A stretch of 5,329 nucleotides of DNA, taken from the NCBI GenBank assembly GCA_003488465.1, contig DNLN01000059.1, positions 1 through 5,329 on the forward strand, in the 5' to 3' direction. The notes under the pieces are model-generated. The model was not told the DNA's origin and ran no database searches. It saw only the letters and a list, made by a program, of their open reading frames with translations. Made by a program: the position numbers and the translations under genes. This DNA comes from Sutterella sp. (GTDB taxonomy: Bacteria; Pseudomonadota; Gammaproteobacteria; Burkholderiales; Burkholderiaceae_F). Positions 1 through 5,329 of the stretch are shown here, in pieces; position 1 is the first letter of the stretch, and each line of letters starts with the position of its first letter.

Positions 1-1016
1 CTCTTGAGTTCAACGCGGATCGGCAGTCTGCCTTGGAGTTCGGGCACCAGATCCGAAGGCTTGGAGAGGTGGAACGCACCCGAGGCGATGAACAGGATAT
101 GGTCCGTTCTCACCCAGCCGTACTTGGTCTTCACCGACGTGCCTTCGATGAGCGGCAGCAGATCGCGCTGCACGCCCTCGCGGGAGACGTCCGCTCCGGA
201 GGACTCGCCTCCCTTGGCGATCTTGTCGATCTCGTCGATGAAGACAATACCGTTGTTCTCGACATTGTCGATCGCTTCGCGCGTCACCTCGTCCTTGTCG
301 ATCATCTTGGAGGCCTCTTCATCGGTAAAGACCTCGAGAAGCTCCTTGACCTTGAGTCGCTTTCTTTCCTTTCTCTGCTGCTGGATCTTTTCAAAAATGC
401 TCTGCAGCTGGTTCTCCATGTCGTCCATGCCTTCGGGCGTGATCATGTTGACGACTGGGCCGGTTGCCGGCACTTCAGCCTCCAGAACCTGCTCATCAAG
501 GAGCCCGGCGCGAAGCTGCTCGCGAAAACGCCTCTTGGCCGCGCCTTCGGCAGGCGCAACCGTGGAACCGTCCGGGTTGGTGATCTGGCGGGGCGGCGGC
601 ACAAGCAGCTCGAGAATCCGCTCCTCGGCAAGCTCCCTCGCACGCGTCTGAACGCGTCTCTTGCGGCTCTCTCGCGTGAGCTTCATGCCCGACTCCATGA
701 GGTCGCGGATGATGGACTCGACGTTGCGGCCAACATAGCCGACTTCCGTGAACTTCGTCGCCTCCGTCTTCACAAAGGGAGCATCCGTTAACTTGGCAAG
801 GCGCCTGGCGATCTCAGTCTTTCCGACGCCCGTCGGTCCGATCATGAGAATGTTCTTGGGCGTGATCTCCGAATGCAGGGGCTCGGGCACCTGGGCTCGG
901 CGCCAGCGGTTGCGCAGCGCAACAGCGACCGCCTTCTTGGCGTCATCCTGTCCAACGATGTACTTGTCAAGCTCGCTTACGATCTCGCGAGGCGTCATCA
1001 TGTTCTCTTGAGGCAT
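1..1016 (-). CDS. hslU: HslU, ATPase/unfoldase subunit of the HslVU protease (3' end outside window)
   Basis: AAA+ (Clp/Hsp100) ATPase that unfolds substrates and feeds them to the HslV peptidase in the cytoplasm. The 338 visible codons contain Walker A GPTGVGKT (residues 60-67) and the pore-loop motif GYVGR (93-97). A charged intermediate domain spans roughly 110-235. Walker B with IDEID (260-264), the sensor-1 segment [10 protein letters not shown] (307-316) and the arginine-finger context [12 protein letters not shown] (326-337, Arg330) follow. The family is about 440 residues long, so roughly 100 C-terminal residues are missing, including sensor 2 and the tail that docks into HslV. This is truncation by the window edge, not a broken gene. 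It starts 15 bases after hslV and is almost certainly co-transcribed with it. The start is uncertain: ATGs at 1016, 1001 and 998 are in frame, and an AAGAG lies 6 bases before the third. Confidence 0.97.
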   Translation of the reverse strand, partial: MPQENMMTPREIVSELDKYIVGQDDAKKAVAVALRNRWRRAQVPEPLHSEITPKNILMIGPTGVGKTEIARRLAKLTDAPFVKTEATKFTEVGYVGRNVESIIRDLMESGMKLTRESRKRRVQTRARELAEERILELLVPPPRQITNPDGSTVAPAEGAAKRRFREQLRAGLLDEQVLEAEVPATGPVVNMITPEGMDDMENQLQSIFEKIQQQRKERKRLKVKELLEVFTDEEASKMIDKDEVTREAIDNVENNGIVFIDEIDKIAKGGESSGADVSREGVQRDLLPLIEGTSVKTKYGWVRTDHILFIASGAFHLSKPSDLVPELQGRLPIRVELK

Positions 1017-1031
1017 CTCTAGTCAGTCCGC

Positions 1032-1601
1032 TCAGTCGTTTGAAGTCTCGTTTGTCTTGTCCGTGAGGCCAATCGTCTCCACCGTGTGGTTCTGATTGGT
1101 GTAGATGCACAGGTCGCCGGCAATGCGCAGAGCCGCGCGGGCGATCTGTTCGGCATTCATCTCGGTGTGCTCGCTCAAGGCGCGCGCGGCCGAAAGCGCA
1201 TAGGAGCCGCCCGAGCCGATCGCGGCGATGCCGTTCTCAGGCTCAATCACGTCTCCGTTGCCCGAAAGGATCAGCGTCATGCTGGCGTCGGCCACGATCA
1301 TCATGGCCTCAAGGTGCCTCAGGGCCCGGTCCGTGCGCCATTCCTTGGCAAGCTCAACCGCAGCCCTCATGAGAATGCCCGAGTGCTTCTCGAGCTTGCC
1401 CTCGAACCGCTCGACAAGCGTAAAGGCGTCCGCCGTGGCGCCGGCAAAGCCGACGAGGATCTTGCCGTGAAACACGCGGCGCACCTTGCGGGCGGTTCCC
1501 TTGAAAACAACGTTCCCGAGGGTCACCTGTCCGTCGCCAGCCATGCAGACGGCCGCGCCACGGCGCACGCAAAGAATTGTCGTTCCGTAAAACTTGTCCA
1601 T
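1032..1601 (-). CDS. hslV: HslV, proteolytic subunit of the HslVU protease
   Basis: Threonine peptidase of the N-terminal nucleophile (proteasome-beta-like) family. It forms double hexamers capped by HslU and degrades unfolded cytoplasmic proteins. The 189-residue product starts MDKFYG-TT. By comparison with E. coli HslV, Thr7 becomes the catalytic Thr1 after a six-residue propeptide is removed, a propeptide length I recall from betaproteobacteria. Asp23, Lys39 and Ser130 match E. coli Asp17, Lys33 and Ser124. AGDGQ (21-25), [12 protein letters not shown] (51-62), a WRTDR segment (88-92) and GNGDV (114-118) are conserved. The reading frame stays open upstream to position 1862, but that extension overlaps dksA and has no HslV homology, so I chose the ATG at 1601. 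GTG at 1610 and ATG at 1640 are in-frame alternatives. The ribosome-binding site is weak (AGAG, 8 bases away). A terminator-like hairpin lies just upstream. Confidence 0.97.
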   Translation of the reverse strand: MDKFYGTTILCVRRGAAVCMAGDGQVTLGNVVFKGTARKVRRVFHGKILVGFAGATADAFTLVERFEGKLEKHSGILMRAAVELAKEWRTDRALRHLEAMMIVADASMTLILSGNGDVIEPENGIAAIGSGGSYALSAARALSEHTEMNAEQIARAALRIAGDLCIYTNQNHTVETIGLTDKTNETSND

Positions 1602-1611
1602 GTCGATCACT

Positions 1612-1629
1612 CTTTTCCGATAGAAAAAG
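1612..1629 (-). promoter_or_regulatory. Small hairpin overlapping the U-run and the weak hslV ribosome-binding site
   Basis: On the transcribed strand the arms CTTTTTC and GGAAAAG form a 7-bp stem with one G-U pair around the tetraloop TATC. The hairpin uses the U-run of the preceding terminator and most of the AAAAGAG purines that would serve as hslV's ribosome-binding site. It shares one base with the terminator stem and competes with that stem's A-U extension. A role in controlling hslV translation is inference. The stem is A-U rich and weak. Confidence 0.35.
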
Positions 1630-1648
1630 GGAGGCGCCATCTCCTCCC
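1624..1648 (-). terminator. Intrinsic terminator or attenuator between dksA and hslV
   Basis: On the transcribed strand GGGAGG pairs with CCTCCC around an 8-base loop, followed directly by five Ts. Upstream AAGA can extend the stem against the T-run with one G-U pair. This is a typical rho-independent terminator for transcripts arriving from dksA. The U-run ends only 22 bases before the hslV ATG, and I see no promoter that fits in between. hslVU transcripts therefore probably cross it, which makes partial read-through or attenuation plausible. Confidence 0.7.
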
Positions 1649-1673
1649 TCTTGCCGCCAGAATGCGGTCCGCC

Positions 1674-1697
1674 GCAGCCGGACATGCCGCCGGCTGC
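1674..1697 (-). repeat. Perfect 8-bp inverted repeat (second hairpin in the dksA-hslV spacer)
   Basis: Arms GCAGCCGG and CCGGCTGC are exact reverse complements around an 8-base loop (1682-1689). No T-run follows, so it is not an intrinsic terminator by itself. It lies between the hairpin at the dksA stop codon and the U-run hairpin. It may stabilise the dksA mRNA 3' end or form part of a structured hslVU leader. Confidence 0.7.
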
Positions 1698-1705
1698 TGG
1701 TTGCA

Positions 1706-1725
1706 TAGGGCGCTGCCGCGCCCTA
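1706..1725 (-). repeat. Perfect 8-bp inverted repeat at the dksA stop codon
   Basis: TAGGGCGC and GCGCCCTA form a perfect GC-rich stem with the four-base loop GGCA. The first three bases are the dksA TAG stop codon. No T-run follows, so termination by this hairpin alone is unlikely. It could protect the mRNA 3' end or form part of a structured spacer with the two hairpins downstream. Confidence 0.7.
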
Positions 1726-2142
1726 ATCGCCAAAGATCTTCTGCTTGATCTCGCGGCGCTGCTGCGCTTCCAGAGAAAGCGTTGCCGTGGGGCGGGCGAG
1801 AAGACGCTTGACGCCGATCGGTTCGCCGGTCTCTTCACACCAGCCGTACTCGCCGTCATCAATGCGCTTGATGGCCGCCTGCACCTTCTTCAGAAGCTTT
1901 CTTTCCCGATCGCGGGTGCGCAGCTCAAGAGCATGCTCCTCTTCGATCGTCGCCCGGTCGGCAGGATCAGGCACAACCGTGGTTTCCCGAAGGTTCTCGG
2001 TCGTCTGTCCTGCGTTATGCCGCAGCTGAGCTTCCATTTGCGAGAGCCGATTGCGGAAGAATTCAAGCTGGCGCTCATTCATGTACTCAGAGTCATCCAT
2101 CTTGAGAATTTCTTCTTCAGTGAGAAGTTTCTTGGTCGCCAT
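1723..2142 (-). CDS. dksA: DksA, RNA polymerase-binding stringent-response regulator (zinc finger degenerate)
   Basis: DksA binds the RNA polymerase secondary channel and, with ppGpp, represses rRNA promoters and activates amino-acid biosynthesis promoters. The 139-residue product has the coiled-coil domain with [12 protein letters not shown] (19-30) and the tip motif DPADRAT (59-65). Asp62 and Ala64 match the functional E. coli Asp74 and Ala76. RNRDRERK-like residues begin the second helix (75-82). The four zinc-ligand positions, all Cys in E. coli, are Cys102, Thr105, Ser123 and Ala126 with spacing unchanged, so tetrahedral zinc binding is unlikely. I recall this pattern from alpha- and betaproteobacterial DksA and from Pseudomonas DksA2. 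An AAGGA lies 7 bases before the ATG. The gene probably has its own promoter and is followed by hairpins and a terminator. Confidence 0.96.
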   Translation of the reverse strand: MATKKLLTEEEILKMDDSEYMNERQLEFFRNRLSQMEAQLRHNAGQTTENLRETTVVPDPADRATIEEEHALELRTRDRERKLLKKVQAAIKRIDDGEYGWCEETGEPIGVKRLLARPTATLSLEAQQRREIKQKIFGD

Positions 2143-2155
2143 AAAGGGTTCCTTT
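2143..2155 (-). promoter_or_regulatory. dksA ribosome-binding site inside a small dyad
   Basis: AAGGA (2150-2154) is 7 bases before the dksA ATG, a good spacing. It lies in AAAGG-AAC-CCTTT, a perfect 5-bp dyad with a 3-base loop that ends directly at the start codon. The stem is weak, so an effect on translation is only possible. Confidence 0.55.
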
Positions 2156-2178
2156 CCAGTCTCTGTTCGGTTCCAATC

Positions 2179-2199
2179 AGTGAATTGTATTTAATCACT
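2179..2199 (-). promoter_or_regulatory. Imperfect dyad over the putative dksA -10 region (candidate operator)
   Basis: AGTGA and TCACT are exact inverted 5-base arms, 11 bases apart. Allowing one bulged base extends them to AGTGATT/AATCACT. The dyad covers the predicted -10 element and start point, where a bound protein would block transcription. No regulator can be named from this short match, and it may be chance in an AT-rich stretch. Confidence 0.25.
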
Positions 2200-2217
2200 T
2201 CCGTCCGGCGCTGTCCA
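2189..2217 (-). promoter_or_regulatory. Putative sigma-70 promoter for dksA
   Basis: TGGACA (2212-2217, five of six matches to TTGACA) and TTAAAT (2189-2194, four of six matches to TATAAT) are separated by 17 bases. A TG one base before the -10 gives an extended -10. Transcription would start near 2182, leaving a leader of about 40 bases before dksA. TACAAT, which starts at the last T of this -10, is a better hexamer but lacks a matching -35. The surrounding GC-poor patch in a GC-rich window fits a promoter. The rest of the gap, 2218-2311, shows only a weak hairpin. Confidence 0.5.
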
Positions 2218-2311
2218 CAGGCCCTTCACAAGAAAACGCTCCCAAGAATATCGGGGTTTCTCATGACAGCGCTATGAAGTAAGCGCGGAGAATAGCACAT
2301 ATCCCTGTGTT

Positions 2312-3313
2312 CTAGGCCAGGCACGAGTCCAATCCCTTGAGGATTGCATCCTGAGGCAGATTCCGGCCAATGACGACGATTCGGTTCATGGGCTTTCTCT
2401 CGCCCCAGCGGCCGAGCGCATCGGCGCTGAAGATCTGATGCACGCCCTGGAATACGACGCGAAGCTCCGAGCCCTGCACATAGAGCAAGCCCTTGTAGCG
2501 AAGCATGTCAGGGCCGTACACGTTCACAAGGCTCTGCATGAACTGCTCGAAGCGTCGCGGCTCGATCGGCTTATCAGACTCCCAGACGAAGGCTGCCACC
2601 GCATCATCGTGATTGTGCTTGTGCGCTCCGGTAAGAAATCCCGGATCGACATCGAGCACGTCGTTCATGTTGAATCCGTAGAGGTTGAGCACCTCGTCAA
2701 CAGCGACGTTGCCCATATTGACGGGTTTGATCTGGGCGCGGGGATTCATGGCCACAAGCCTCTGGCGGAGCTTCTCATACTCCTCGGCCGTCACCAGATC
2801 GGTCTTGGAGACAAAGATCCTGTCGGCAAAGCCCACCTGATCCTTGACCTCGGGCTGCTCATCCATCGTCTGCATGCCGTGCTTGGCATCCACAATGGTG
2901 ACGACGCCGTCCAGTCGGTAGTAGCAGGCGACCACGTCATCGAGAAAGAACGTCTGGCAGACGGGGCCGGGATTGGCAACACCAGTGGTCTCGATCACGA
3001 CATAGTCAAAGTCGATCTCGCCTTTTTCCTTGCGGTGGCGCAGATCGGTGAGGATGCGGGACAGATCGCCGCGGATCGTGCAGCAGATGCAGCCGTTGTT
3101 CATCTGGACGATCTGGTCCTTGCCGGACTGCACCAGCAACTCGTTGTCGATGCCCGTCTCGCCGAATTCGTTTTCAATCACGGCGATCTTGTGCTTGTGG
3201 TCCTCGGTGAGGATGCGGTTCAGAAGAGTCGTCTTGCCGGCTCCCAGAAAGCCCGTGAGGATTGTGACCGGAATGTCCGGCTCATGATTCGGATCAAAAT
3301 CTTGTTCTTGCAT
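2312..3313 (-). CDS. COG0523 (CobW/YjiA-type) P-loop GTPase, putative metal-handling protein
   Basis: A 333-residue SIMIBI-class GTPase of the G3E/COG0523 family, whose studied members load or insert metals, often zinc or cobalt, using GTP hydrolysis. Visible motifs are Walker A GFLGAGKT (21-28), ENEFGETGID (47-56), the metal-binding CxCC in NGCICCTIRGDL (73-84), Walker B and ETTG (104-111), and SKTD (169-172) in place of NKxD. A CobW C-terminal domain follows from about residue 240. The linker often carries a long His-rich loop. Here it has only HKHNHD (231-236). The gene lies 34 bases after rlmI and may be read from the same transcript. dksA follows after 169 bases. The start codon is preceded by a purine-rich GAGAAG. 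Family membership is certain, but metal and client are unknown. Proximity to dksA and the CxCC suggest zinc. Confidence 0.93.
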   Translation of the reverse strand: MQEQDFDPNHEPDIPVTILTGFLGAGKTTLLNRILTEDHKHKIAVIENEFGETGIDNELLVQSGKDQIVQMNNGCICCTIRGDLSRILTDLRHRKEKGEIDFDYVVIETTGVANPGPVCQTFFLDDVVACYYRLDGVVTIVDAKHGMQTMDEQPEVKDQVGFADRIFVSKTDLVTAEEYEKLRQRLVAMNPRAQIKPVNMGNVAVDEVLNLYGFNMNDVLDVDPGFLTGAHKHNHDDAVAAFVWESDKPIEPRRFEQFMQSLVNVYGPDMLRYKGLLYVQGSELRVVFQGVHQIFSADALGRWGERKPMNRIVVIGRNLPQDAILKGLDSCLA

Positions 3314-3347
3314 TTTCTTCTCTTGGTTTTCACAAACAAATTCTGTT

Positions 3348-4559
3348 CTACGGGCGCATCAGCAGATGCAGCCCCTTGAGATACTCGCCCTCCGGATAGG
3401 TCATCAGGAGCGGATGGTCCGCACCCGCCCCAAAGCGGCCGATCGCCCAGGCCTCGCGATGCACGTCAAAGACGGCCCCCGCAACGATCTTCTGGAACAG
3501 ATCCACATCGATCGCGCCCGAGCAGGAGAACGTGAAGAGATGTCCGCCCGGCGCAAGCAGCCGCATTCCGTTGAGGTTGATGTCCTTGTAGGCCCGGGCC
3601 GCACGCTCGACGTGATAGTGGCTGGAGGCGAACTTCGGCGGATCCAGGATCACGAGGTCGTACTGCTCGCCCGCCTCGCGCTGCGCCCTCAAAAAGGCGA
3701 ACACATCGGCTTCCACCCACTGCATGCGGCTCGCATCAAAGTCGTTGAGCTGCGCATTCTCCGAGGCTCTTGCGAGCGCCTCGGCCGAACTGTCGACACT
3801 CACGACCCGCTCGGCGCCTCCGGCCATCAGAGCAAGCGAAAAGCCGCCCGTGTAGCAGAAGCAGTTGAGCGCCCTGAGACCCCGGCCGTTTTTGCGGCGG
3901 AACTCCTCGGCAAGCCTTTGCGCGGCAAGCCGGCTCTCGCGCTGGTCAACATAAAACCCCGTCTTGTGGCCATGCCGCACATCGACCCAGTACTTGACGC
4001 CGTCCTCGATGACTTCGATTTTCTCAGGAGGTTCGGCGCCGCAGAGTACGCCGACCCGGCTCGCAAGGCCCTCCCTTGTGCGCGTAGCCGCGTCGGACCT
4101 GTCAAAAACACCCTTGGCGCCCGTCAGCTCCATGAGCGTTGCCGCAATCAGATCCCGGCGCTGCTCGGCGCCCGCGCTCTGAAACTGCGTGACTAGCCAG
4201 TCGCCGTAGCTGTCAACAATGAGACCGGGCAGGCCGTCGGCCTCGCCAAACACAAGACGCCGCGCGGTGGTCCGCTCAAGGAGCGCATCCCTCGCGCTCA
4301 CCGCGGCCTTCAGGCGCCCCTCGACAAACCCCGGAGCATCCATCGGCTCGGCCTCGTCAAAACTCCAGACGCGCACCCGAAGAGCAGAGCTCGGGCAGTA
4401 CGCGCCGTACCCGAGGAATGTCCCATCGAATGCCCTCACGCACACGGCATCCCCGGAAAGAGGCTTGCCGGCCACCTTGCCGATCGCCGTGTCATACACC
4501 CAGGGATGACGCCGAAGCAGGCTCTTTTCCTTTCCCTTCTTAAGCACGACATCAATCAT
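3348..4559 (-). CDS. rlmI: RlmI-type 23S rRNA (cytosine-C5)-methyltransferase
   Basis: SAM-dependent RNA methyltransferase similar along its whole length to E. coli RlmI, which makes m5C1962 in 23S rRNA. The 403 residues (E. coli 396) begin with a PUA-like RNA-binding domain of about 70 residues containing KGKEKSLLRRHPWVY (8-22). A central domain with GEADGLPGLIVD (105-116) follows, then GHKTGFYVDQR (197-207). The Rossmann methyltransferase core has CYTGGF (235-240), SVDSS (254-258) and DPPKF (306-310). FSCSG (344-348) carries Cys346, a candidate catalytic cysteine. The C-terminus ends with the conserved DHP-MTYPEGEYLKG block (381-395). The start is well supported: GGAG (4567-4570) is 7 bases upstream and the ATG overlaps the dapF stop codon as ATGA, implying coupled translation. 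The exact target base in this organism is inferred from E. coli. Confidence 0.93.
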   Translation of the reverse strand: MIDVVLKKGKEKSLLRRHPWVYDTAIGKVAGKPLSGDAVCVRAFDGTFLGYGAYCPSSALRVRVWSFDEAEPMDAPGFVEGRLKAAVSARDALLERTTARRLVFGEADGLPGLIVDSYGDWLVTQFQSAGAEQRRDLIAATLMELTGAKGVFDRSDAATRTREGLASRVGVLCGAEPPEKIEVIEDGVKYWVDVRHGHKTGFYVDQRESRLAAQRLAEEFRRKNGRGLRALNCFCYTGGFSLALMAGGAERVVSVDSSAEALARASENAQLNDFDASRMQWVEADVFAFLRAQREAGEQYDLVILDPPKFASSHYHVERAARAYKDINLNGMRLLAPGGHLFTFSCSGAIDVDLFQKIVAGAVFDVHREAWAIGRFGAGADHPLLMTYPEGEYLKGLHLLMRP

Positions 4560-5329
4560 TTATTTACTCCGTCAGGCAACTCAATGGTTCCCTCGAAAAC
4601 ATACTGCGCTTCACCCGAAAGATACACGGGCTCTCCTTCGCCCTCCCAAGACACGGCGAGCACTCCGCCCGGCATCCGCACTTTAACCTCAGAGTCAAGC
4701 ATGCCGCGCCGGATTCCGGCAAGCACGGCGGCACAGGCCCCGGTCCCGCAGGCGGCGGTCTCGCCCGCTCCGCGCTCATACACGCGAAGCCTCACATGCG
4801 TGCGGTCGATCACCTGCAGAAAGCCCACGTTCACCGATTCGGTGAACACGGGGCTTGCCTGCACGGCGGGCCCGAGTTCGTCCACAAGGGCCGTATCCAC
4901 GTCGCCTACGAGCATCACGGCATGCGGGTTGCCCATGCTCGCCACACTCATCCAACAGTCGCCGGCATCCGTGCGGATCTGGTACAGCGTGTCGGCAGCC
5001 CGCGAAAGGCGGCTCACGCCCTCGCAATTCATGGCGAGCGCTTCGGGCTCAAAGCGCGGAACGCCCATATTGACCCGCACCATGTCATCCTCCAGCATTG
5101 TCATTTGCACCGGACCGGCAAGCGTCTCGCACAAAATCGAGCGTTTCCCGGTCAATCCCTTTCTCCTTGCGAAAAGTGCAAAGCACCTTGCACCGTTGCC
5201 GCACATCTGCGCCTGACTGCCGTCGGCATTCCAGATCAGGTACCGGAAATCGAATTCAGCAGACGCGGCCTTCGAAAGCACCAGCAGCTGATCGCAGCCC
5301 ACGCCACGCCTGCGGTCGCAAATGAGGCG
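4556..5329 (-). CDS. dapF: Diaminopimelate epimerase (5' end outside window)
   Basis: Cofactor-independent racemase that converts LL- to meso-diaminopimelate, the precursor of lysine and of the peptidoglycan cross-link. The frame is open to the window edge. The 257 visible residues start at the equivalent of about E. coli residue 31, in the segment DRRRGVGCDQLLV. The N-terminal strand with the GLGNDF motif is therefore outside the window. Both catalytic cysteines are present: one in NADGSQAQMCGNGARCF (codon 5201-5203) and one in GAGETAACGTGACA (codon 4748-4750). DDMVRVNMG, SMGNPHAV and RVYERGAGET are conserved. A GTG at 5302 could be mistaken for a start, but conserved sequence continues upstream of it. 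The stop codon overlaps the rlmI start by four bases. Confidence 0.96.
   Translation of the reverse strand, partial: RLICDRRRGVGCDQLLVLSKAASAEFDFRYLIWNADGSQAQMCGNGARCFALFARRKGLTGKRSILCETLAGPVQMTMLEDDMVRVNMGVPRFEPEALAMNCEGVSRLSRAADTLYQIRTDAGDCWMSVASMGNPHAVMLVGDVDTALVDELGPAVQASPVFTESVNVGFLQVIDRTHVRLRVYERGAGETAACGTGACAAVLAGIRRGMLDSEVKVRMPGGVLAVSWEGEGEPVYLSGEAQYVFEGTIELPDGVNK
4567..4570 (-). promoter_or_regulatory. Ribosome-binding site of rlmI inside the dapF 3' end
   Basis: GGAG lies within the last codons of dapF, 7 bases before the rlmI ATG. Together with the ATGA overlap it fixes the rlmI start and suggests that ribosomes finishing dapF can reinitiate on rlmI. Confidence 0.7.

Noticed and set aside
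4..791. Two overlapping plus-strand open frames opposite hslU
   Set aside because: Both are antisense to a continuous HslU frame with Walker A, Walker B and arginine finger.
1086..1748. 220-codon plus-strand open frame opposite hslV and the spacer
   Set aside because: No homology recognised. It crosses the hairpins and the dksA end, and hslV is unambiguous on the other strand.
1690..1760. Heat-shock (sigma-32) promoter for hslVU near the dksA stop codon
   Set aside because: A CCCTAT resembling part of the -10 consensus is present, but no CTTGAA-like -35 lies at the right distance.
1602..1862. Long N-terminal extension of HslV running back into dksA
   Set aside because: The frame is open by chance. 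The extra residues overlap the dksA coding region in another frame, and HslV homology starts at the TT of MDKFYGTT.
2220..2286. Possible terminator after the GTPase gene (GCGCT/AGCGC hairpin at 2269-2286, then a CCC/GGG stem followed by TTTT)
   Set aside because: The first stem is short and lacks a T-run. The second has only three good pairs before AGCG and TTTT, too weak to call.
2438..3379. 313-codon plus-strand open frame opposite the COG0523 GTPase gene
   Set aside because: It mirrors a well-supported GTPase with all motifs. Its translation shows no recognisable domain, and long antisense frames are expected in GC-rich genes with strong codon bias.
3366..4196. 276-codon plus-strand open frame opposite rlmI
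   Set aside because: Shadow of rlmI. No ribosome-binding site or recognisable motif, and the sense frame is conserved along its whole length.
4506..5216. 236-codon plus-strand open frame opposite dapF
   Set aside because: Ser/Thr/Pro-rich low-complexity translation typical of the antisense of a GC-rich gene. The dapF frame holds both catalytic cysteines.

Overview
All six genes in this GC-rich window lie on the minus strand, so transcription runs from position 5329 down to 1. They are dapF (5' end missing), an RlmI-type rRNA methyltransferase gene, a COG0523 (CobW/YjiA-type) GTPase gene, dksA, hslV, and hslU (3' end missing). Three features suggest a betaproteobacterium of the Burkholderiales: HslV carries a short propeptide before its catalytic Thr-Thr, DksA has a zinc finger reduced to Cys-Thr-Ser-Ala, and a COG0523 GTPase precedes dksA-hslV-hslU. 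A Sutterella-like member is possible but is inference only.

Layout, in the direction of transcription. dapF (lysine and peptidoglycan precursor synthesis) ends in a 4-base ATGA overlap with rlmI, so those two genes are probably translationally coupled. After 34 bases comes the GTPase gene. A 169-base intergenic region follows and holds a plausible sigma-70 promoter for dksA. After dksA, a 121-base spacer contains two perfect 8-bp GC-rich hairpins and then a hairpin with a U-run that looks like an intrinsic terminator. The U-run ends only 22 bases before the hslV start codon. hslV and hslU are 15 bases apart and encode the peptidase and the unfoldase of the ATP-dependent HslVU protease.

The genes are core housekeeping functions: cell-wall precursor synthesis, 23S rRNA modification, metal homeostasis, the stringent response and protein quality control. 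No mobile element, CRISPR array, tRNA or rRNA is visible. No undescribed multi-gene system is evident. The least explained part is the structured dksA-hslV spacer, which could attenuate hslVU expression. Second is the pairing of a probably zinc-independent DksA with a putative zinc-handling GTPase whose usual histidine-rich loop is very short.
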